Program-made: the position numbers and the translations under genes
Notes under the pieces: model-generated
Told to the model about the DNA's origin: nothing
What the model saw: only the letters and a program-made list of their open reading frames with translations
Database searches by the model: none
Part shown: positions 41,917 through 53,126 of the stretch, piece by piece
Position numbering within the stretch: position 1 is the stretch's first letter
Layout: each line of letters opens with the position of its first letter
DNA from: JOPF136 sp963773835
GTDB lineage: Bacteria; Acidobacteriota; Terriglobia; Acidiferrales; UBA7541
Length of the DNA stretch: 64,000 bases
Assembly: GCA_963773835.1 (NCBI GenBank)
Contig: CAVZCQ010000001.1
Coordinates: forward strand, 1,426,001 to 1,490,000
Direction: 5' to 3'

Positions 41917-42322
41917 AGAATTTTCGGCCGCGGCATCGAAACAGCGGATCGAGCGCGTGCTGCTGGCCGCCGGCGTGCTCCTGACGGCCGGTGCTGGCTT
42001 CTTCGGCGGCGCGCTCGCCGCAGGGGCCGCGGCCCTGGGCACCGGACTGGCCTGGCTCAACTTCCGCTGGTTGAAGCAGGGATTGGGCGCTCTCGAGGAA
42101 GTTTCGCGCCAGCCAGAGGGCGCGGGCCGCGTGCGCATTCCCAAGCGCGTGCTGGCCAAATTCTTCGCCCGGACCGCGTTGATTCTGGTGGTTCTGTATG
42201 TTAGCCTCGCCTACTCTCTCGTACCTGCCTGGGCCCTGCTGGCAGGACTTTTTACCCTGGTGGCCGGTGTGATTGGAGAGACCGTGTACCAGTTGACGAG
42301 CGGCCGGGGAGAAGCGCGTTAG
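41906..42322 (+). CDS. atpI: ATP synthase subunit I (AtpI)
   Basis: 138 residues with four predicted membrane segments: pairs near 20-55 (LLAAGVLLTAGAGFFGGALAAG) and 85-130 (LILVVLYVSLAYSLVPAW). A basic loop lies between them. This is the AtpI layout; AtpI is a chaperone for c-ring formation. The ATG at 41906 lies inside the end of atpZ. atpB follows after 21 bases. Confidence 0.8.
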   Translation: MVHEEFSAAASKQRIERVLLAAGVLLTAGAGFFGGALAAGAAALGTGLAWLNFRWLKQGLGALEEVSRQPEGAGRVRIPKRVLAKFFARTALILVVLYVSLAYSLVPAWALLAGLFTLVAGVIGETVYQLTSGRGEAR

Positions 42323-42343
42323 CGGGCGGACGGCGAAGGTGGC

Positions 42344-43156
42344 ATGGAAGAGCAAATCCTCTGGGTGACGCGCCTGATCAACAAGGTGCTCGGCGTCCCG
42401 GCGCTGGCCCTGCTCGACGCCCTGCATATTCACCCGGAGAACCGCCAGTATCCAATTCCCAACCACATCGCCATGGAGCTGGTTGTGCTCCTTTTCGCCA
42501 TCGTGTTCTTCCTGTGGCTGAAGGGGCGCATCTCCGTCGAGAACCCGGGAGCGACCCAGCAGTGCATGGAATCGCTGGTGACCAACCCGATGGAAGTCGG
42601 CGCGCTGGATTTGTTGAAAACAATCGTCGGTCCGCATAGCGAGCGCTATCTGCCCATGATCGGGACGGTGGGGATGTTCGTACTGCTGTCGAACCTGATC
42701 AGCCTGGTTCCGGGGCTGGCCTCGCCGACGGCCCAGGTGTCCGTCCCGCTGGGATGCGCGATAGCCGTCTTTCTCTACTACAACGTCTGCGGCATCCGCT
42801 CGCACGGCGCGCTGGGATACGGCAAGCATTTTCTCGGGCCGGTCTGGTATCTCGCCCCGCTGATGACGCCCATCGAGATCATCAGCCACCTGGCTCGCCT
42901 GCTCTCCCTCACCGTCCGGTTGTGGGTCAACATGTTCGTCAGCGAGTTGCTTTACGCGATCTTCCTGGGACTGACGGTGGCACTCTACGCCCTTTCGAAG
43001 TCGGTCAACCCGGTGCTCCAGGTGACGGGTGTTTTTCCCCTGTCCGTGCCCATCATTTTCATGGGATTGCACGTCTTTGTGGCCGTCTTGCAGGCGTTTG
43101 TCTTTACCATCCTTCCCGTGGTGTACCTGAGCGGGGCGGTGGGGGCAGAGCACTGA
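42344..43156 (+). CDS. atpB: ATP synthase F0 subunit a
   Basis: 270 residues with five to six membrane segments. The essential stator arginine is in LTVRLWVNMF, and the SNLISLVPGL segment is typical. Subunit a holds the ion half-channels against the c ring. It precedes atpE by 104 bases. Confidence 0.95.
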   Translation: MEEQILWVTRLINKVLGVPALALLDALHIHPENRQYPIPNHIAMELVVLLFAIVFFLWLKGRISVENPGATQQCMESLVTNPMEVGALDLLKTIVGPHSERYLPMIGTVGMFVLLSNLISLVPGLASPTAQVSVPLGCAIAVFLYYNVCGIRSHGALGYGKHFLGPVWYLAPLMTPIEIISHLARLLSLTVRLWVNMFVSELLYAIFLGLTVALYALSKSVNPVLQVTGVFPLSVPIIFMGLHVFVAVLQAFVFTILPVVYLSGAVGAEH

Positions 43157-43260
43157 TTCGATTTCGTACGGCATGATCGCCGTCCAGCGTGAGGCCGTTC
43201 TGAACGAGGGATGAACGGCAACCACCTCCTGCGGCAATTTCATAACGAGGAGAAACACGA

Positions 43261-43572
43261 ATGAGAAAACTGGCACCGTATCTGCTGGTGGCCCTCCTGC
43301 TGCTGATTGCCGCCCCCGCGGCCTTCGCGCAGGGAACGGCGGCGCCCGCGGGAGCCACCAACTGGGTGGCGATATCAGCGTCGTTCGGCATGGCCATTGC
43401 TTCCGGCGCCTGCGGTTACGCGCAGGCGAGAGCTTCCGCCGCGGCTTCGGAATCGTTCGCCCGGAATCCGGGAGCGGGCGACCGCATCTTCATCTCGCTG
43501 CTCATCTCGCTCGTGCTGATCGAATCGATGGCGCTCTATGCGTTCGCCATCATCTTCATTAAAGCGAAGTAG
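43261..43572 (+). CDS. atpE: ATP synthase F0 subunit c, with N-terminal signal-like extension
   Basis: 103 residues. An N-terminal ~25-residue signal-like segment ending AAFAQ precedes the two c-subunit helices, joined by the polar loop FARNPGAGDR. The ion-carrying Glu is in LVLIESMALYAF. It is followed by Ser, with Tyr five residues after the Glu; the first helix has a Gln nine residues before the SES glutamate. This Gln-Glu-Ser-Tyr set resembles sodium-binding c subunits. A GAGGAG site precedes the ATG. The F1 and b/delta genes are not in the window, so the atp genes are split. Confidence 0.93.
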   Translation: MRKLAPYLLVALLLLIAAPAAFAQGTAAPAGATNWVAISASFGMAIASGACGYAQARASAAASESFARNPGAGDRIFISLLISLVLIESMALYAFAIIFIKAK

Positions 43573-43602
43573 GCCTTCCGGCCATCACACCGGCATGGCA
43601 TG

Positions 43603-43641
43603 GGTCCGGTTCCGCGAGTGCGGAGCCGGACCTGTTTTTTT
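43603..43641 (+). terminator. Intrinsic terminator after atpE
   Basis: GGTCCGGTTCCGC (43603-43615) pairs with GCGGAGCCGGACC (43620-43632), with one G-U, loop GAGT, followed by TGTTTTTTT. It closes the atp group and faces the end of the nuo operon. Confidence 0.88.
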
Positions 43642-43686
43642 GAAGCGCAGGGAAAACCACGGTTCGTCGGGCCTCGCGCCCGCCCG

Positions 43687-45165
43687 TCAACGCAGCGCGC
43701 TCGCAGACCGCATCGCAAAATCGCGCACCGCGTCGGGGAACAGACCCAGCCAGACCGTGGCGATGGAGGTGACCAGCATGACGAAGCTGACGGCGTACGG
43801 CACCGGCGCCGGGCTCCAATCCGGTGACGCGTCGCTGAAGTACATCACGCGCACCACGCGCAGATAATAGTATGCGGAAATCACGCTGTTCACTGCCAGG
43901 AGGATGGCCAGGCCCGTGAGCCGCGCGTCGAGCGCAGCCTGGAAGATGTACAGCTTCCCCATGAATCCCGCTGTAATCGGCAGGCCCATCAATGAGAGCA
44001 GATAGAGCGACATGCAGGCCGCAGCCAGCGGATGAGTGCGGCCCAGCCCTGCCATATCCTGGATTTCCACCCGGCGCTCTCCCGTATCCCCCAGATGCCC
44101 GAGGAGCGTGAACGCCCCCAGTTTCACCAGCGCGTAGACGAGGATGTAGAAGAGCAGCGAAGCCACGCCCAGTTCGCTGTTCGCGGCGAAGGCCACCAGG
44201 ATGTAGCCGGCGTGCGCGATCGAGGAATAGGCCAGCATCCGTTTCAAGTTCGTCTGGACCAGAGCGGAGAGGTTGCCGATAAACATGGTGAGCACCGCGG
44301 AGCCCCAGATCACCCAGAACCATGTGCCGCTGTACGAGCCGAACGCGGCATAGAGCACCCGCACCAGAATCGCGAACGCCGCGGCCTTCGGCCCGCTCGC
44401 AAACAGCCCCGTCACAGGCGTGGGCGCGCCTTCGTAGACGTCCGGCGTCCAGAACTGGAACGGCGCCGTAGCCACCTTGAAGGAGAGCCCCACGAGCACT
44501 AGAGCGCTGCCGAGAACCAGCAGCGTCGGGTCCGTGCCAGTGTGGAGAGCGATGCGCTCGCGGATGACATCGAGCTGCGTCGATCCCGCGCCGCCGAAGA
44601 TCAGCGCCGCGCCGTAAAGAAAAAACGCGGTGGCAAACGAGCCCAGTAGAAAATATTTCAACGCCGACTCGTTGGATTTCGGCGCGTTCCGCCGGTAGCC
44701 CGCCAGAATGTAGCTGGCAATGCTGCTGACCTCCAGGCCGATGAAGGCTGTCAGAAGCTCCTGGGCGCAGGCCATCACCGCCATCCCAGCCGTGGCAAAC
44801 AAAACCAGCGCGTAGTATTCGCCGTGCTGCAGGCCTTCGCGCTCCAGATAGTCGAGCGAGCCCAGCATGGCCAGCACCGCGAACGAGAAGATGGCGAAAA
44901 ACATGAAAATACTGAATGGGTCCACCTGGATCAGGTTCGCGTGGGGCATGCCGGAGAACGCGGGGCCCATGTGCCGCGCGGAGACCAGAACGGAGAGCAA
45001 TGAGGCGAACCCGCCGGCGATTCCCAGCCAGGCCACGAATCTTCTGCCGCTGGGGGCCACAAACGGTTCCACCAGCATGATGAGAATGCCGAAGCCGCAG
45101 GCCACGAAAATCGGCAACAGCCGCAGCACGTCCTCCATGCTCGTGATGTTGTGGACCGGCGGCAT
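43687..45165 (-). CDS. nuoN: NADH-quinone oxidoreductase subunit N
   Basis: 492 residues, about 14 membrane helices, antiporter-like proton-pumping subunit. Landmarks are FIGLEVSSIASYILAGY, the SALKYFLLGSFATAFFLYG helix with the conserved Lys, and KRMLAYSSIAHAGYILV. Last gene of the leftward operon, directly after nuoM (the stop of nuoM ends one base before the nuoN ATG). Confidence 0.95.
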   Translation of the reverse strand: MPPVHNITSMEDVLRLLPIFVACGFGILIMLVEPFVAPSGRRFVAWLGIAGGFASLLSVLVSARHMGPAFSGMPHANLIQVDPFSIFMFFAIFSFAVLAMLGSLDYLEREGLQHGEYYALVLFATAGMAVMACAQELLTAFIGLEVSSIASYILAGYRRNAPKSNESALKYFLLGSFATAFFLYGAALIFGGAGSTQLDVIRERIALHTGTDPTLLVLGSALVLVGLSFKVATAPFQFWTPDVYEGAPTPVTGLFASGPKAAAFAILVRVLYAAFGSYSGTWFWVIWGSAVLTMFIGNLSALVQTNLKRMLAYSSIAHAGYILVAFAANSELGVASLLFYILVYALVKLGAFTLLGHLGDTGERRVEIQDMAGLGRTHPLAAACMSLYLLSLMGLPITAGFMGKLYIFQAALDARLTGLAILLAVNSVISAYYYLRVVRVMYFSDASPDWSPAPVPYAVSFVMLVTSIATVWLGLFPDAVRDFAMRSASALR

Positions 45166-46767
<1,602 letters not shown>

Positions 46768-46768
46768 G

Positions 46769-48718
46769 TCAATGTCCCAGCCACAGGAAGAGCAGGATGA
46801 ACGCCGCGGCGCCCGCCACGAGCCAGGAGGCGTACGAGCGTCCGTTGCCGGATTGCACCTGGCGGGTCTCCTGTCCCAGGTCGCGCGCCAGATCCGCGAT
46901 GCCGTTCACTGCCCCGTCGATGCCCGCTGCGTCCACCCCTTTCCATAGAATGTTGGCGGAGATCCACTCCATGGGGTGCACGATCACGGCGTCGTACAGC
47001 TCGTCCACGTAATATTTGTGCAGCAAGACCGAGTGGGGCCCGGCCAGCTTCTCGGCCAGCTCGTCTGCCGTCTTCGGTTTGCGGACGTACAGCCACCAGG
47101 CCACGAAGAACCCGATGACGGCGCCGGTGATGGCCACAAACATCAGCAGGTGCTCGAGCTCCTCCGAGCCGCCAGGCGGGAGCTGCGCCCGCACTGCATC
47201 CGCGTGGGCGAACACGGGGCGCAGGAACTCCTCAAAGTGATCCGTGCCTCCGAACAGCGCGGGCGCGGCCATCCATCCCCCACCCAGCGACAGCAGCGCG
47301 AGAACCACCAGCGGAACCAGCATCGTTTTCGGCGATTCGTGCACGTGGACGTGGTGCTCGTCGTATCGCGGCGTCCCGAAAAACGTCATGAAAATCAGCC
47401 GGAACATGTAGAACGCGGTGAGCAGCGCGGTCACCGCGGCCACGAGCCACAGCGCCCAGTTCCCGTATGGGCTGGAAAACGACTCCCAGAGGATTTCGTC
47501 TTTGCTGAAGAACCCGGCAAACCCCGGAGCGCCCGAAATGGCCAGCGTCGCTGCCAGCATAGTCAGGAAGGTCACCCGGATGGGCCCGCGCAGCCCGCCC
47601 ATATTCCGCATGTCCTGTTCGCCGCCCATGGCATGAATCACGCTACCCGCCGCGAGGAACAGCAGCGCTTTGAAAAACGCATGCGTCATCAAATGGAATA
47701 TCCCGGCGGAGAACGCGCCCACGCCGCAGGCCAGGAACATGTAGCCGAGCTGGCTGACCGTCGAATACGCCAGCACCCGTTTGATATCCGTCTGCACCAG
47801 CCCGATGGTGGCGGCGAAGAAGGCCGTGAGGCAGCCAATCACGGCCACCACTTTCATCGCAAACGGCGCGTGCACGTAAATGATGTTGGAGCGCGCCACC
47901 ATATACACGCCCGCAGTGACCATCGTCGCCGCATGGATCAGCGCGCTCACCGGGGTCGGGCCTTCCATCGCGTCCGGCAGCCAAACGTACAGGGGCACCT
48001 GCGCGGATTTTCCCGCCGCGCCGACGAACAGCAGCAGGCCGATGGCCGTCAGCGTCCCGATTCCCGCGGTTTCCACCGGCATCGCGTCCACGCGGGCGAG
48101 CACCGTGTGAATGTCCAGCGTTCCAAACGCGCGGAAGATCAGGAACAGGCCCAGCAGGAATCCGAAATCGCCTATCCGGTTCACCACGAACGCCTTTTTG
48201 CCCGCGTCCGACGCCGATTTTTTCAGGAAAAAGAAGCCGATCAGCAGGTAGCTGCACAGCCCCACGCCCTCCCAGCCCACGAACAGCACCGCGTAGTTGG
48301 CTCCCAGCACCAGCACGAGCATGAAAAACATGAACAGGTTCAGGTAGGCGAAGAACCGGTAGTAGCCGCCTTCGTGCGCCATGTAGCCCATCGAGTAGAT
48401 ATGGATCAGCCACCCGACTCCCGTCACCACCAGCAGCATGATGATGGTGAGCTGGTCGATCTGCACCGCGAAGTCCACGCGGAAATTCCCGGCCACAATC
48501 CATGGGAAAAAGCTGTGAATCACCGGAATCTGCGCAGGAGCCAGCCGCACAAATTCGGCCACCAGGCTGAGAGTCGCCAGAAAGGCGAGCGTGGTGGAAC
48601 CCACGGCCACCGCGCTGACGGTGTTTTTTGTAAAGCTCCGCCCGAACAGGCCGTTGATCGCACAGCCCGCCAGCGGCAGCGCCGGAATAATCCACGCGTT
48701 TTCGAGCACGCCCATCAC
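46769..48718 (-). CDS. nuoL: NADH-quinone oxidoreductase subunit L
   Basis: 649 residues with the antiporter core (VGWEGVGLCSYLLIGFFF, LPDAMEGPTPVSALIHAATMV, KRVLAYSTVSQLGYMFL) and the C-terminal long amphipathic helix region that braces the pump subunits. Overlaps the nuoK stop by four bases (ATGA). Confidence 0.95.
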   Translation of the reverse strand: MMGVLENAWIIPALPLAGCAINGLFGRSFTKNTVSAVAVGSTTLAFLATLSLVAEFVRLAPAQIPVIHSFFPWIVAGNFRVDFAVQIDQLTIIMLLVVTGVGWLIHIYSMGYMAHEGGYYRFFAYLNLFMFFMLVLVLGANYAVLFVGWEGVGLCSYLLIGFFFLKKSASDAGKKAFVVNRIGDFGFLLGLFLIFRAFGTLDIHTVLARVDAMPVETAGIGTLTAIGLLLFVGAAGKSAQVPLYVWLPDAMEGPTPVSALIHAATMVTAGVYMVARSNIIYVHAPFAMKVVAVIGCLTAFFAATIGLVQTDIKRVLAYSTVSQLGYMFLACGVGAFSAGIFHLMTHAFFKALLFLAAGSVIHAMGGEQDMRNMGGLRGPIRVTFLTMLAATLAISGAPGFAGFFSKDEILWESFSSPYGNWALWLVAAVTALLTAFYMFRLIFMTFFGTPRYDEHHVHVHESPKTMLVPLVVLALLSLGGGWMAAPALFGGTDHFEEFLRPVFAHADAVRAQLPPGGSEELEHLLMFVAITGAVIGFFVAWWLYVRKPKTADELAEKLAGPHSVLLHKYYVDELYDAVIVHPMEWISANILWKGVDAAGIDGAVNGIADLARDLGQETRQVQSGNGRSYASWLVAGAAAFILLFLWLGH

Positions 48719-49017
48719 AGTTTCAGCAGGTCAATCCGTTCGAAGTTCAGCGAATGCCGGTTGCGCGCCACTTGCAGGATAATGGCCATTCCCACCGACG
48801 CTTCCGCCGCCGCCACCACAATCACGAAGAACACGAACACCTGCCCCTCCAGCAAGTGGCGCATCTGGCTGAAGGCCACGAACGAAAGATTCACGGCGTT
48901 CAACATCAGCTCGATGGACATGAAAATGGTGATGACGTTTCGTTTGAACACGAAGCCCAGCGCCCCCAGCCCGAACAGGATGGCGCTCAGAATTACGGCA
49001 TACGATGCAAGCGGCAC
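48715..49017 (-). CDS. nuoK: NADH-quinone oxidoreductase subunit K
   Basis: 100 residues, three membrane helices. Two conserved Glu residues are present, in FMSIELMLNAVNL and AAAEASVGMAI, as required for proton transfer in the NuoAJK core. It lies 64 bases after nuoJ and overlaps nuoL by four bases. Confidence 0.95.
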   Translation of the reverse strand: MPLASYAVILSAILFGLGALGFVFKRNVITIFMSIELMLNAVNLSFVAFSQMRHLLEGQVFVFFVIVVAAAEASVGMAIILQVARNRHSLNFERIDLLKL

Positions 49018-49081
49018 AACCCCTCCCCGAATTCACGCGCCGCGTCCTGCTGTGCGCAGTGGCCGCGGCTCCGTCCACCCG

Positions 49082-49579
49082 TCAAAAATCGCGCTTCGCC
49101 AGCACCACCGCTCCCAGAATGGCCACCAGAATCAAAATTGACGTCAGCTCGAACGGAAACACGTAGGTCGTAAAGAGCAATTGGGAAAGCGCCTGCGATG
49201 CTCCGGGCGTCGCCGCCCCCTGCGCCATGGGCCCCGGCTGCGACAGGGCGATTCGCCATCCCAGCACGGCCGTCAGCACCACCGCAAACGGCAGCCCCAG
49301 CCACGTCGCCGTGCGGCTGATCGAGGTTCGCTCCTCTTTCCCTGCGTTCAGCAGCATGATGATGAACACGAATAGCACCATGATGGCGCCCGCGTACACG
49401 ATGATTTGCACCGCGGCCAGCAACTCCGCGCCCAGCAACAGGTAAATCCCCGCCAGCGCCACCATCACCACGATCAGCGAGAGCGCGCTGTGGATCGGGT
49501 GCGTCTGCACGATCAGGTTCACCGCCCCCGCCACCGTCGCGGCGGCGAGAATGAAGAACAGGATTGCGTCCACGTTCAT
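49082..49579 (-). CDS. nuoJ: NADH-quinone oxidoreductase subunit J
   Basis: 165 residues, five membrane helices. HPIHSALSLIVVMVALAGIY and IVYAGAIMVLFVFIIML are the family core. The ATG at 49579 overlaps the nuoH stop by four bases, which leaves no room for nuoI, usually located between H and J. Confidence 0.95.
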   Translation of the reverse strand: MNVDAILFFILAAATVAGAVNLIVQTHPIHSALSLIVVMVALAGIYLLLGAELLAAVQIIVYAGAIMVLFVFIIMLLNAGKEERTSISRTATWLGLPFAVVLTAVLGWRIALSQPGPMAQGAATPGASQALSQLLFTTYVFPFELTSILILVAILGAVVLAKRDF

Positions 49580-50784
49580 CGCGCCATCCCGAGCACCACA
49601 ACCAGGCTGGTCACGAGCACGTTCGCCACCGACACGGGCAGCAGGAACTTCCACCCGAACGCCATCAACTGGTCGTAGCGAATCCGAGGCAGCGTGCTCC
49701 GCAGCCACACGTAAATGAACAGAACCACGAAAACCTTCGCGGCCAGCCAGAACGGCCCCTGGATCACCCCGATGGCCCCCGGCAGGGCGCAAACGACGCC
49801 GACGCCCAGCAGGGCCACTCCCATCACGGGAAGGATCACGCGGCCGAGCGCTGTATGGTAGCGCAAACCGTGCGGAACCATCAGTACGCCCCCAATCAAC
49901 GCGGAAGCGGCGGGCAGGTAGTACGTCCAGTGGAATGCCTGGGTGTCCGGAAACGGCGAGAGGTACCCGCCGAAGAACAGCACCGAGACCATGAAGGACG
50001 CCGTCACCATGGCCGCGTATTCCGCCATGAAGTACATGGCGAACCGGAAGCTCGCATATTCCGTGTGGAACCCGCCCACCAGTTCCTGCTCCCCCTCCGC
50101 CAGATCGAAGGGAGAGCGGTTCGTTTCCGCCACGGCGGAGATGAAAAAGCAGACAAATCCCAGGATCTGCGGGAAGACGAACCAATTGAGCGCGCTGCCG
50201 TGCTGCGCTTCCACGATTTCACGCAGGCTGAGCGTATTGGTCATGAGCACGATGCCGACCACGGACATGGTCATCGAAAGTTCGTAGCTCAGCATTTGCG
50301 CCGTGCTGCGCAGCCCGCCCAGCAGCGAGTATTTGTTGTTCGAGGCCCAGCCCCCCAGCGCCACTCCGTAAACGCTGAGCGCCGTGATGGCAAACACGAC
50401 CAGCAGGCTCAGCCTCAGCTCGGCCACGGAGAACCAGGTGAGCCGCCCGAAAATCTTCAGTTGGCCCGGGCCCAGCGGCATCACGGCGATTGTGGTCATC
50501 GCCAGCGTCAATGCCAGGAATGGCGCGAAGGAGAATACGAACCGGTCCACGCCCGCAGGCGTGGGATCCTCCTTCAGCAGGAATTTCGCCCCATCGGCCA
50601 GCGGCTGGATCAGCCCGTGCGGCCCCACGCGCTCCGGGCCCCACCGCGACTGGATGTGCGCCACGATTTTGCGTTCGAACCAGCTCAGGTAGGCCACCAC
50701 GGTGAGCAGCACCACCATCACCACGACGACCTTCAAAACCCCGATGAGGATCAGCCCGCCAGTACCGGCCAGGAAGCCGCTCAT
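49576..50784 (-). CDS. nuoH: NADH-quinone oxidoreductase subunit H
   Basis: 402 residues with eight membrane helices. Family signatures: SWFERKIVAHIQSRWGPERVG, GLIQPLADGAKFLLKED and AETNRSPFDLAEGEQELVGGF, which line the quinone chamber. Start ATG at 50784 overlaps the nuoG stop by four bases. The open frame continues upstream into nuoG and is not used. Confidence 0.95.
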   Translation of the reverse strand: MSGFLAGTGGLILIGVLKVVVVMVVLLTVVAYLSWFERKIVAHIQSRWGPERVGPHGLIQPLADGAKFLLKEDPTPAGVDRFVFSFAPFLALTLAMTTIAVMPLGPGQLKIFGRLTWFSVAELRLSLLVVFAITALSVYGVALGGWASNNKYSLLGGLRSTAQMLSYELSMTMSVVGIVLMTNTLSLREIVEAQHGSALNWFVFPQILGFVCFFISAVAETNRSPFDLAEGEQELVGGFHTEYASFRFAMYFMAEYAAMVTASFMVSVLFFGGYLSPFPDTQAFHWTYYLPAASALIGGVLMVPHGLRYHTALGRVILPVMGVALLGVGVVCALPGAIGVIQGPFWLAAKVFVVLFIYVWLRSTLPRIRYDQLMAFGWKFLLPVSVANVLVTSLVVVLGMAR

Positions 50785-53009
50785 GGCGTCTTCCCCGCCT
50801 CGGCCAGCGATTCGATCATCATGCAGTACCGGCCGAGCGTGCCGCTGGTGAACAGAGAATCCTGCGCGGAATGGATGGCGCCGGCGGGAACGTCGAACGG
50901 ACGGTGGCCGTTTCCCGGCGCCGCGGAAGCCTGCACGGCCCCGCCGGAGAGCAGGCTGGCGAGGTCCACTCCGTAGCCCGCCACGTTCCCTCGGATTTCT
51001 TCGAACACCGCGTCCGGATGGCGCGCGCTCCAGGCAGTGCCGAGACCTTTCTTTTCGAGCTGGTGCGCCACAATGCGCAGGATGTCGAAATCCGCGCGCA
51101 CCCCCGGCGGGTCCGCTGCTTTGCGCAGCAGTTGCACCTCGCCGGCTGTGTTCGTCACCGTCCCGTTTTTCTCGTACGCGCACGCCGCAGGCAGCAGGAT
51201 GTCCGCCTCGCGCGAGGTTTCCGTCAGGAAAAGCTCGTGGACCACCAGCAGTTCCAGCCCGGCGGGACGCGCGCTCGCGCCGAATGTCCGGAACGGGTTC
51301 GCGCCCACCACATAGAGCGCCTTCAATGTCCCTGCCGCCGCGGCCTCGAGCATCTGTTTAACGGACAGCCCGGGACGTTCCGGCAGCTTCGCGCCCCACA
51401 GGGCGCCAAACCGTTCGCGCGCCCCGGCGTCGTCCACGCGCGCGTAGCCCGGCAGCGTGCCGGGGAGCAGCCCCATCTCCGCCGCGCCCCGGGAATTCGC
51501 AAAATCGCCCAGCGGCATGTATCGCGTGCGGCCGGGCAGCGTTGCGCCCCAGGCTACCAGTTCCGCAATCGCCTCGCCGGCCACGCCGGCGCCGAACAGG
51601 ACGGCCACATTGCTCTCCGCCTCGATGGCCTTCTTTATTGCCGTCAGCGCGTCGCCCGCGCCCGGCGGCGCGGTTCCTTTTCCGGCCAACGCACGGACCG
51701 CGGCAGCTTCCGTCCCCGGCGGGATGCGCGCGTACAGTTTGGCGCGCCGCGCCAGTTTGATTTCTTCGGAGTCGATCACGTACACGCGCGCGCCCACGTG
51801 CCGCACCGCTTCGCGGATCCGCCAATCGACGAGCGGGTTCTGCCGCCCCGTGTCGTTCCCGATCAGCAGGATCGCGGCAGCCTCTCCCAGCGCCTCCATG
51901 GTCAACGCGCCCGCACCCGCCTGGGCCCCCAGCGCGGCGAGCGAGGCGTAATCCGCCGTGCGGTGATGGTCCACGTTGTTCGTGCCGATCGTGGCCCGCG
52001 CCAGCCGCGAGAGCAGGTAGTTCTCCTCGTTGGAGGTGCGGTTCGACCCGATGAACCCGATGGCATCCGGCCCGTGCTCCGCCTGGATAGCGGCCAGCCG
52101 CGGCGCCAGCTCTTCCATGGCCGCTTCCCAGCTTACCGGTTCGAGTTTCCCGCCCCGCCGCAACATCGGCTGCGCGAGCCGGTCCGGATGCTCGGTGAAA
52201 TCGAACCCGAACCGCCCCTTCACGCACAGAAATTCATGATTGATTCCGGAGAGGTCGCGGTTATTCGCGCGCAGGATGCGGTTGTTGCGCACGGAGAGCG
52301 TGGTCTTGCAGCCGTTCGAGCAGTGCGTGCAGATCGTGCCGACGTATCCCATCTCCCAGGGCCGCGTCTTGTAACGGTACGTGCCGCTCGTCAGCGCGCC
52401 CACAGGGCACACATCGATGCACATCCCGCACTCTTCGCATTCCAGATGGTCGCCGCGGTTGGGGATGATGGTGGAGTGAGCCCCGCGCTGGCCCACTCCC
52501 AGCGCTTTCACGTCCAGTCCCTCATCGCACACGCGCACGCACCGGAAACACAGGATGCACCGCGGCGCGTCGTAGTACACCAGCTCCGACCATTTCTCTT
52601 CCGGCTCGTGGATTTTTTCTTCCACAAACCGGCTGGTGTCCGCGCCGTACCGGAACACCATGTCCTGGAGCTCGCATTCGCCGCCCTTGTCGCACACCGG
52701 ACAATCCAGCGGATGGTTGGTCAGCAGGAATTCGAGCATTGCCTTGCGGCCCTGCCGGACATTCTCCGTGTCCGTGCGCACCACCATTCCGTCGATGGCC
52801 GTCAGTGTGCACGCCGTCTGCAGTTTCGGCGCCTTCTCCACTTCCACAAAGCACATGCGGCACGCTGCCTGCAGCGAAAGCCCCGGGTAATAGCAGAACG
52901 ACGGCACCTCAATGCCCAGCCGCCGCGTCACTTCAATCACCAGCGTCCCCGCGGGCACCGTGACGGCGCGTCCGTCAATCGTCAGCGTAACGAGTTTCTG
53001 CTCTCCCAT
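50781..53009 (-). CDS. nuoG: NADH-quinone oxidoreductase subunit G
   Basis: 742 residues. The N-terminus has a [2Fe-2S] set (CYYPG, CRMC, TAC), the N4/N5 motifs (CPVCDKGGEC and ECEECGMCIDVC) and a CTHCSNGC cluster, then a molybdopterin-oxidoreductase-like domain that has lost the cofactor role. The 117-base spacer before it (53010-53126) separates it from nuoEF and shows nothing else. The operon's NADH-module electron chain runs through this subunit. Confidence 0.95.
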   Translation of the reverse strand: MGEQKLVTLTIDGRAVTVPAGTLVIEVTRRLGIEVPSFCYYPGLSLQAACRMCFVEVEKAPKLQTACTLTAIDGMVVRTDTENVRQGRKAMLEFLLTNHPLDCPVCDKGGECELQDMVFRYGADTSRFVEEKIHEPEEKWSELVYYDAPRCILCFRCVRVCDEGLDVKALGVGQRGAHSTIIPNRGDHLECEECGMCIDVCPVGALTSGTYRYKTRPWEMGYVGTICTHCSNGCKTTLSVRNNRILRANNRDLSGINHEFLCVKGRFGFDFTEHPDRLAQPMLRRGGKLEPVSWEAAMEELAPRLAAIQAEHGPDAIGFIGSNRTSNEENYLLSRLARATIGTNNVDHHRTADYASLAALGAQAGAGALTMEALGEAAAILLIGNDTGRQNPLVDWRIREAVRHVGARVYVIDSEEIKLARRAKLYARIPPGTEAAAVRALAGKGTAPPGAGDALTAIKKAIEAESNVAVLFGAGVAGEAIAELVAWGATLPGRTRYMPLGDFANSRGAAEMGLLPGTLPGYARVDDAGARERFGALWGAKLPERPGLSVKQMLEAAAAGTLKALYVVGANPFRTFGASARPAGLELLVVHELFLTETSREADILLPAACAYEKNGTVTNTAGEVQLLRKAADPPGVRADFDILRIVAHQLEKKGLGTAWSARHPDAVFEEIRGNVAGYGVDLASLLSGGAVQASAAPGNGHRPFDVPAGAIHSAQDSLFTSGTLGRYCMMIESLAEAGKTP

Positions 53010-53126
53010 GACCCCTATGTCCCCGTATGGGCGGACCCATGTGTCCGCCCGCTTTTCCGTCGGGGGCCCCCTCGCGATTGCGCCCCGCCGCCCGTCCCTT
53101 CGGCCGTGCCTACGCTCTGCCCCGTC

